This document shows positions 29,445 to 34,286 of a stretch of DNA of 34,286 nucleotides, piece after piece (the first letter of the stretch is position 1; every line of letters starts with the position of its first letter). Under the pieces are notes generated by a model, which was given only the letters and a program-made list of their open reading frames with translations, was not told where the DNA came from and made no database searches. The position numbers and the translations under genes were made by a program. The stretch is from a virus: the IMG/VR virus record IMGVR_UViG_3300042484_000337, positions 1 through 34,286 of that record, one strand, 5' to 3'.

Positions 29445-29666
29445 TTAGCCTTGCTTTTTGCGCAACATTTGACGCTTGCGCATGTCATCTAATGCTTGTT
29501 GTTGTCTTGCTTTTGCTTGCACTGCTGTTGAACCCATGATTCCCATAGCGACTTGTTTTGCTGGTTTTACTTGCGCTGGTTTTGGCATCTTTGAACCATC
29601 ACCAATACGCTTAGGACGCTTTGGTGGTGTTGGAGCAGTTTGACTTGGATAAGGCTTCTTAGGCAT
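29445..29666 (-). CDS. Small basic protein, 73 aa
   Basis: It has Pro/Lys-rich start MPKKPYPSQTAPTPPKRPKR, then KPAQVKPAKQVAMGIMGSTA and a basic helix (QQQALDDMRKRQMLRKKQG). It overlaps the upstream gene (TAATG) and belongs to the lysine-rich cluster. It is probably nucleic-acid-binding or virion-internal. No family is recognised. Confidence 0.6.
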   Translation of the reverse strand: MPKKPYPSQTAPTPPKRPKRIGDGSKMPKPAQVKPAKQVAMGIMGSTAVQAKARQQQALDDMRKRQMLRKKQG

Positions 29667-30145
29667 TACTTGCCCTCTTTCTTTTTCTTGTTGTACTTTT
29701 CACGCCCAGCCATACGGCGGGCTTCCATTTCATCTTGACGCTTAGCCCAAGCAGCCTGATTTTGTGAACGAGTTTCAGCCTTGCGTGCCTTAGCAGCAGC
29801 ACTACTATCAGCCAAATACTTTTCACGACCAGCCCAATGTGCAGCCACATTCTTTTCACGCTTCTGCATACGAGTCAACTTACTTGCAGCGGCACCACTA
29901 GGCTTCTTAGGCTTAGGTGACGGCTTAGGGGCTGCTACACCACTCTTAGGTGGCTTAGGTGGCTTACGACCTGCACCACCAGTAGCGGTCTTTGCTGTAA
30001 TCTTTGGTGCTTTACGACCAACAGATTTGGTTACAGAACCCATAGCGGCACGAACTTGTTGTTGTCCAACAGACATTCCCGAAGCAGCAAGTGCATCGGT
30101 GATGGCTTTCATCAAAGCATTTTCGTCAATAGGCAACTTTGCCAC
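29666..30145 (-). CDS. Basic Ala/Lys/Pro-rich protein, 159 aa
   Basis: The N-terminus is an acidic-to-neutral helix (MAKLPIDENALMKAITDALA), followed by MGSVTKSVGRKAPKITAKTA, a Pro/Lys stretch (GRKPPKPPKSGVAAPKPSPK) and a helix with WAGREKYLADSSAAAKARKA. The end has MAGREKYNKKKKEG. The KSVGRKAPKITAKTA block is close to KATAKTTKSVGRKA of the 337-aa neighbour. It is likely another DNA-binding virion protein. Confidence 0.6.
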   Translation of the reverse strand: MAKLPIDENALMKAITDALAASGMSVGQQQVRAAMGSVTKSVGRKAPKITAKTATGGAGRKPPKPPKSGVAAPKPSPKPKKPSGAAASKLTRMQKREKNVAAHWAGREKYLADSSAAAKARKAETRSQNQAAWAKRQDEMEARRMAGREKYNKKKKEGK

Positions 30146-30282
30146 TAGTACATTGCTTTCTTAGACATCTTAGATGACTTAGCACCCTTAGACTTTTTGC
30201 CCTTAGGATAGTTAGAGGTCTTTATCCCCGCCTTAGGTTTAGCATCGGCATGGCTGGACAGAATCTTATATTTGACTGGCAT
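30145..30282 (-). CDS. Small basic protein, 45 aa
   Basis: The start is set at ATG 30282 because TAGGAG lies five bases upstream. An earlier in-frame ATG at 30327 is inside a hairpin. The protein is MPVKYKILSSHADAKPKAGI, then KTSNYPKGKKSKGAKSSKMS and KKAMY, a lysine-rich tail. It overlaps the next gene by one base and is the first of the basic cluster in the direction of transcription. Confidence 0.6.
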   Translation of the reverse strand: MPVKYKILSSHADAKPKAGIKTSNYPKGKKSKGAKSSKMSKKAMY

Positions 30283-30300
30283 AATACTCCTAAATACAGA

Positions 30301-30328
30301 AATGGTGGGAGATTGCTCTCCCACCATT
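30301..30328 (-). terminator. Perfect 11-bp hairpin before the basic-protein cluster
   Basis: AATGGTGGGAG pairs with CTCCCACCATT around a 6-base loop. It lies between the decoration-like gene and the basic cluster. In the leftward direction TCTGTATTT follows, so it may act as a partial terminator that lowers expression after the capsid genes. Confidence 0.6.
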
Positions 30329-30336
30329 ATCGGTTT

Positions 30337-30344
30337 GTTCCCTA
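30337..30344 (-). promoter_or_regulatory. TAGGGAAC gene-boundary motif, copy 5
   Basis: The complementary strand reads TTTAGGGAACAAACCG, nine matched bases longer than needed when compared with copy 1 (TTTAGGGAACAAAGG). It lies just before the hairpin at 30301-30328. Confidence 0.4.
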
Positions 30345-30360
30345 AATGTGTGGGAATTAA

Positions 30361-30783
30361 TTACTTAACTGCGCCGCCAGAGTTCTTGCGGTACAATTGT
30401 GCCGTTGATGTTGAAGTTACAACAGCAAGGAATGTTGCTGAAGTACCATCAAACACAACCATGTTTCCACCGTTGGTAATCGTCCAACCAGTAGCCGTAG
30501 TTACCGTGTATTGGTATGCTGACGCAAGGTTCACGATTGTGAACTCAAACGAAGTTCCAACTTCTTCGTCTGTCAAAGCAGCCAGCACAAGTGCGGCTGT
30601 TGGCAGGGTGAAAGTTGTATCTACCGTTGGTGTACCAACAAACAACTTGCTGGTAAGCAATTCTGCTGCGGTTGGTGTTGCTGCGTCAGTAATGGCTACT
30701 GCTGTAACCTTTTCTGCTGCTGTAATATAATTAGCAAGACGGGTGCGGTCAATTGCACCATCAGTGTTTGATTTTAGTGGCAT
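30361..30783 (-). CDS. Putative head decoration or structural protein, 140 aa
   Basis: It has MPLKSNTDGAIDRTRLANYI, then a beta-rich body (VDTTFTLPTAALVLAALTDE, SFEFTIVNLASAYQYTVTTA) with a GWTITNGGNMVVFDGTSATF turn and a short C-terminus. It has no cysteine. Placement just after the coat gene and the Thr/Ala/Val-rich beta composition fit a decoration protein or a trimeric head fibre, but this is by context only. Confidence 0.6.
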   Translation of the reverse strand: MPLKSNTDGAIDRTRLANYITAAEKVTAVAITDAATPTAAELLTSKLFVGTPTVDTTFTLPTAALVLAALTDEEVGTSFEFTIVNLASAYQYTVTTATGWTITNGGNMVVFDGTSATFLAVVTSTSTAQLYRKNSGGAVK

Positions 30784-30831
30784 TTTTTATCCTTAAGTTT
30801 AGTTTTGTTTTTGTTGTTGTTATTATAATAA

Positions 30832-30849
30832 TGGGGGCTTGCGCCCCCA
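30832..30849 (-). terminator. Terminator after the coat gene
   Basis: TGGGGGC pairs with GCCCCCA around a 4-base loop, and in the leftward direction TTATTATAATAAC follows. It lies 17 bases after the coat stop codon. This is the best factor-independent terminator candidate in the window, and probably lets strong coat expression decline downstream. Confidence 0.65.
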
Positions 30850-30865
30850 CTATAGGATTCTTTGA

Positions 30866-31804
30866 CTAAGCAGTCTTAGCAGTCAACTTGCCTTGCTTTG
30901 CAGCATTGCGACAAGTAAGGTTACCGTAACACATGATGAGTGCGTAACGAGCATCCAAGTCCTCTGGACGAACAAACTGTGTTTGTGCGAACCACTTGGA
31001 CGAGTGACCAACCAAAGTCAGGTACTTGCTGTTCAAGAAGTACACTACACCAGCGGTGCAATGCTCATCGTAAACAACTGGAGCAGCCTTGAACAACAGG
31101 TTTTGGAAACCAGCATCTGCTGTCTTGGTGTCCGTGTAACGGAGGTTTGGTTGAAGCAATGCTTCGTACTTCTCAAACAAAGTCTGAGTTGTTAGAACCA
31201 TGTCTGGGTGGTCGTTACCAACAGAAACGCTGTTGTAACCAGTTGCCATATCAGCAAGCGACAAAGCAACGGCATCGTTGTCCTCGTATGAACGCCAGTA
31301 CTCGTTACCAGATGTTGCACGGTTGATACCGCCAACAGTTCCTGATGCTTCAACGATATTTCCAAGACCGTTCCAGTCTTTTGAATCGTTTCCAGTTCCA
31401 TCACCATAGAACATAACATTGAAACCTTCACGCATTGACTCTTCAGCCTGCATGATTTTGGCTTCCAACAAGTTAATAATTTCTTGTTCGCCGTTGTTCT
31501 TGGCTTCTTCAATACCGCTAATTGCGATAGAAGCAGCGTACTGCTTCCAATCGTATTCGGCAGCAGTGATGCCACTTTGTGCGGTCAAAGCAATTGAATC
31601 GTAACCTGAGTACGACTTAACAGTTGAACTTGTTCCGTAAATGAGTGGTTCAACAATTTTGGTACCGCCGTTAAGCATACGGATGCGACCTTTATCCTGA
31701 AGGAAATAGGTCAACGGGCGTGCCGTAAAAATGTTGTCCGTGAGTTGGTCACGATAGTTTGCGAGCGTTGTACTTAACAGCGCATCAAAGTTTGCGTTTG
31801 ACAT
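30866..31804 (-). CDS. Major capsid protein (HK97-fold type)
   Basis: This 312-aa protein has the layout of phage coat proteins: an N-arm (MSNANFDALLSTTLANYRDQ), then RIRMLNGGTKIVEPLIYG and SYSGYDSIALTAQSGITAAE, a long spine helix (EQEIINLLEAKIMQAEESMR) with the loop FNVMFYGDGTG, and a P-domain end (RYALIMCYGNLTCRNAAKQG). It follows a scaffold-like gene and precedes a strong hairpin. No cleavable prodomain is needed, since the scaffold is separate. Confidence 0.85.
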   Translation of the reverse strand: MSNANFDALLSTTLANYRDQLTDNIFTARPLTYFLQDKGRIRMLNGGTKIVEPLIYGTSSTVKSYSGYDSIALTAQSGITAAEYDWKQYAASIAISGIEEAKNNGEQEIINLLEAKIMQAEESMREGFNVMFYGDGTGNDSKDWNGLGNIVEASGTVGGINRATSGNEYWRSYEDNDAVALSLADMATGYNSVSVGNDHPDMVLTTQTLFEKYEALLQPNLRYTDTKTADAGFQNLLFKAAPVVYDEHCTAGVVYFLNSKYLTLVGHSSKWFAQTQFVRPEDLDARYALIMCYGNLTCRNAAKQGKLTAKTA

Positions 31805-31835
31805 TATAGTATCTTTCTAAAGTTTGGTTGATAAT

Positions 31836-32627
31836 TTAACTTGCACCCATTTGACGCTTAGCCGCTTCCCAAGCATCAGCCACCGATGTAATAGGAACAA
31901 AAGTTTCATTGGTTGTACTAGCGGTAGCCGAGGCTCCACCAGATACAACCGCTGCTGCACGCTTCGCTTCCAACACACCATCTTCAACTTTTTGTTGAAC
32001 CTGTTGTGCTGCTTCCTCTGTCCGTGCTTTTGCAACCATTTTATCGTAAGCAATTTGCTTGTAAACGCCCTCAAGGTCCTCGGTGTTCATCCGCAAAGCG
32101 GATGTCACAACTTCCTTGACATCAAAATCAGGATACTTGTTTTGCAACCCCTGAATCTCACGCTCAATAGCCTGTTGACTCTGGTAATCCTCAAACTGTG
32201 CTATACGCTGGTCAAGTTCACGATACTTTACATCCTCAGGACTATAATCTTCTGGTTCAGAACCCTGAACCATCTGTTGTGCCTGTGAACGACTAATACC
32301 GTAATGCTGACTTAATAGGTCAATCGTTGCCTTAGGGTCATTTTCCAAAGCCGCACTAAGCGCACTAGCAAACTGAAACTGGTCCCGTTGCTGAGATAAC
32401 TCTTGTGTTTTTCTGGTATAATCCGCTTGACGCTGATAACCTGCGATAGCCTCTGAAAAAGGAACTTGCAATTCCTCACCATCAACCTTAATTGGAACTC
32501 TATAATTAGAATATTCCTCAACGGACAATGTTGGTGTATCGGGTGCTTCTGTAATTACACTAGTTTCGGTTGACCCAGCACTTTCTAATGCAGGTTCCAT
32601 TGCTGGTGTTGCGAGTTCATCACTCAT
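31836..32627 (-). CDS. Capsid scaffold protein
   Basis: This 263-aa protein is acidic, with a Ser/Thr/Glu-rich N-terminus, then YRVPIKVDGEELQVPFSEAI and GYQRQADYTRKTQELSQQRD. The latter is a conserved scaffold block. A glutamine-rich helical body and an Ala/Thr-rich end follow. The position between portal and coat is the standard one. Scaffolds guide shell assembly and leave before DNA enters. The ribosome binding site AGGAGAAC abuts a small hairpin (32642-32668). Confidence 0.8.
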   Translation of the reverse strand: MSDELATPAMEPALESAGSTETSVITEAPDTPTLSVEEYSNYRVPIKVDGEELQVPFSEAIAGYQRQADYTRKTQELSQQRDQFQFASALSAALENDPKATIDLLSQHYGISRSQAQQMVQGSEPEDYSPEDVKYRELDQRIAQFEDYQSQQAIEREIQGLQNKYPDFDVKEVVTSALRMNTEDLEGVYKQIAYDKMVAKARTEEAAQQVQQKVEDGVLEAKRAAAVVSGGASATASTTNETFVPITSVADAWEAAKRQMGAS

Positions 32628-32641
32628 TAAATATGTTCTCC

Positions 32642-32668
32642 TATAGAGTCCTAAATGGTTGCTCTATA
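32642..32668 (-). other. Small hairpin before the scaffold gene
   Basis: TATAGAG pairs with CTCTATA around 13 bases. The scaffold gene's ribosome binding site begins at the edge of the stem, so folding could limit its translation. It also lies close to the TAGGGAAC copy at 32681-32688. Confidence 0.4.
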
Positions 32669-32680
32669 TATCCTCAAGGC

Positions 32681-32688
32681 GTTCCCTA
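32681..32688 (-). promoter_or_regulatory. TAGGGAAC gene-boundary motif, copy 6
   Basis: The complementary strand reads AATAGGGAACGCC. Its TAG is the portal stop codon, so the motif sits at the portal-scaffold boundary. Confidence 0.35.
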
Positions 32689-34286
32689 TTGGGCTGGAGG
32701 TTGTCCTTGCTGAAGCATAGCCATCATATCTGGAGAAGGTTCACCAGCAGGGGCAGGGGCACCAGAAGGTGCCGCAGCCCCAGCAGGAGCGGGGACAGGA
32801 GGGGTGTCACCCATTTGCTGCTGAGGCTGGGCTAGAAAATCGTCAGGGTTCTTAACACCAAAACCGAACTGTAGCACATGTGCCGCAAGTTTTGACATGT
32901 CAATAATACCTGCACCAGCGAACGGTGCCATAGCATCAACGAGTTGTAATGCCATTTGACGCTTAAAGGATTCGTTATGTGGTTGTGTTGAACCTGCTGC
33001 TACCTCAAAGTCAAAATCACCTTGTAGATAGTCACGGTCATAGTTGACCCATATTGGTTCACCATCACGACCCATAACACGGGCAACTTGCTCACCTTGC
33101 ATGAACTGCTGTGCCAGTTGTAACATGCGGCGAGCAACCTCGGCTATGGCTTGTTCAACGACAGCCAACTTATCTGATGTGCGTGCGTTAGCAGCATCCT
33201 GCATCAAAGATGATTCTGTCGCTGTGCGCCGAATCTCCGATACGGCACCACGCTGAAACTCTGACACACCAGAAATACGGTCAATATCACCAATAATCAT
33301 GTTTGACTGGTTATAGAACTCTGGTGGGTTAATGACCGCTGGGAAGGCTGTAACAACACCACCCAAAGGTTCATCGCTGGTAACTGGAACCATAACATTA
33401 TCTTCATCAGATTCTAATGCTGTACGACCCATCTGGTCAAACGCTGATTCCTTGTATAGATATTTGCGGCTAAACTTTTTGCGATGGTTCATCATCTGCG
33501 AACGGGTTTCGTTCAATTCCAGTTGCAAAGGTTCAATGGACTCTAAATCGCCAATAGGATAGAAATGGTCTGGAACATCATAGTTCCTAATCATAACAAA
33601 TGGTTGACCAAACGCATAAGGCATTTTCATAGGTTTAACAAGGAACATATCTGAACCTTCACTGAAAACGCTCATACTGTTAGAAGAAATGTCGTAGTAT
33701 TCCCAAATCTCTGCGTAACCCTCATTCTTGTCGTACACCTTACGGCGACTAGGGTCATCAGCATAACGGCTAACAGCCATAGGGGTAACATCAACACGAG
33801 CAGCCTTATTGTAACGCTTATCATTACGGACATCAGCAATAGGGCGGCGGATACGCTGCGCTATCCACTTTATGTCTTTCATGGATGTAGCATCGGGGTC
33901 AACAAAAATGTCGTTAACAGAAACACGCTCAGCAAAAGGACTATCCTCACGAACAACCGTGTTCGTATGTCCGATGCCATCAGGGTTAGCCTCCGAAATC
34001 TCAGATTCACCTTCCACTTCCTCCTCAACAAAACGGTAACCAACTTTAATCCAACCATGCCCAAAAGCCAACATGTCCTTGATAGAACGGCGGAACTCTG
34101 AACGAATATCTTTGTGTCTCCACCAATAGTTTACAACAGCCTCGGCAACAACACCCTGCGGAGCGAACTCTGCACTGGTAGCGTTGACAGTAATCTTAGG
34201 ATAGTTAACAGAAATACTAGGTGAAATAACATTGATGGTTGAGAAAGCCACATTGACCAACATTTGGTCCTCATTTTTGTAGTCAT
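32686..34286 (-). CDS. Portal protein (N-terminus beyond the window)
   Basis: The frame stays open past ATG 34263 to the window edge (DYKNEDQMLVNVAFSTINVI), so the true start is outside and the visible part is at least 533 codons. Portal features include VNYWWRHKDIRSEFRRSIKD, AFGHGWIKVGYRF, IFVDPDATSMKDIKWIAQRI, FVMIRNYDVPDHFYPIGD, and a crown helix (TSDKLAVVEQAIAEVARRML). The C-terminus is Pro/Ala-rich. Portals form a 12-part ring at the packaging vertex. The large terminase gene is expected just upstream, outside the window. Confidence 0.85.
   Translation of the reverse strand, partial: DYKNEDQMLVNVAFSTINVISPSISVNYPKITVNATSAEFAPQGVVAEAVVNYWWRHKDIRSEFRRSIKDMLAFGHGWIKVGYRFVEEEVEGESEISEANPDGIGHTNTVVREDSPFAERVSVNDIFVDPDATSMKDIKWIAQRIRRPIADVRNDKRYNKAARVDVTPMAVSRYADDPSRRKVYDKNEGYAEIWEYYDISSNSMSVFSEGSDMFLVKPMKMPYAFGQPFVMIRNYDVPDHFYPIGDLESIEPLQLELNETRSQMMNHRKKFSRKYLYKESAFDQMGRTALESDEDNVMVPVTSDEPLGGVVTAFPAVINPPEFYNQSNMIIGDIDRISGVSEFQRGAVSEIRRTATESSLMQDAANARTSDKLAVVEQAIAEVARRMLQLAQQFMQGEQVARVMGRDGEPIWVNYDRDYLQGDFDFEVAAGSTQPHNESFKRQMALQLVDAMAPFAGAGIIDMSKLAAHVLQFGFGVKNPDDFLAQPQQQMGDTPPVPAPAGAAAPSGAPAPAGEPSPDMMAMLQQGQPPAQ

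Noticed and set aside
1-34286. The window as a complete circular genome
   Set aside because: Joining the ends would stop the PA14 gene two codons past the edge, and the portal frame would close soon upstream without a proper portal N-terminus. A large terminase is also missing. The window is a part, not a closed genome.

Overview
The window is part of a tailed double-stranded DNA phage genome, most likely a short-tailed (podovirus-like) phage or an assembled metagenomic phage contig. The evidence is a portal, scaffold and HK97-type coat order, a P22-gp4-like adaptor, a one-piece tail nozzle protein, very large putative ejection proteins, and no tape measure, sheath or major tail-tube gene. 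Genes are tightly packed, with stop/start overlaps (TAATG, ATGA) almost throughout. The host cannot be read directly. A proteasome-beta-like gene hints at an actinobacterial host, but that is weak. Both ends cut through genes: a PA14-domain gene at position 1 and the portal gene at 34286. No large terminase, DNA polymerase, integrase or recognisable lysis gene is present, so the genome is incomplete here.

Region 1 (1-4459, leftward) holds a likely small terminase, four small structural-type proteins, two paralogous glycine-rich tip/adhesin-type proteins (one structural-type gene lies between them), and a secreted-type protein with a signal peptide, a PA14-like domain and a proline-rich tail. 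Region 2 (4460-4727) is a divergent regulatory region with a 16-bp direct repeat, a perfect inverted repeat and a TATAAT box.

Region 3 (4728-17838, rightward) is the accessory and replication arm. It begins with a mini membrane protein and two small basic proteins (DUF5872-like and DUF6321-like). A 580-base non-coding stretch and a series of mini-genes follow. Next come a MoxR/CobS-type AAA+ ATPase paired with a VWA-like protein, a DUF3846-like protein, a RecB/Cas4-type nuclease with a cysteine cluster, a DnaB-like helicase, an AEP-type primase, a proteasome-beta-like Ntn hydrolase, RusA, a second putative nuclease, a sigma-region-4-like HTH protein and a DUF1599-like nucleotide-related protein. 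Structured leaders and five copies of GGGTGT-N4-GTCAAAGA mark its first half.

Region 4 (17835-34286, leftward) is the virion arm. Read in the direction of transcription it is: portal, scaffold, coat, a decoration-like protein, four lysine-rich proteins, two small proteins, adaptor, tail nozzle, small proteins, and two large putative internal/ejection proteins (456 and 1732 aa). The two arms collide at 17835-17838, where the stop codons overlap by four bases.

The least described material is non-coding: the GGGTGT-N4-GTCAAAGA repeat family, the structured leader of the AAA+ gene with a second copy of one of its elements 540 bp upstream, and a gene-boundary motif TAGGGAAC.
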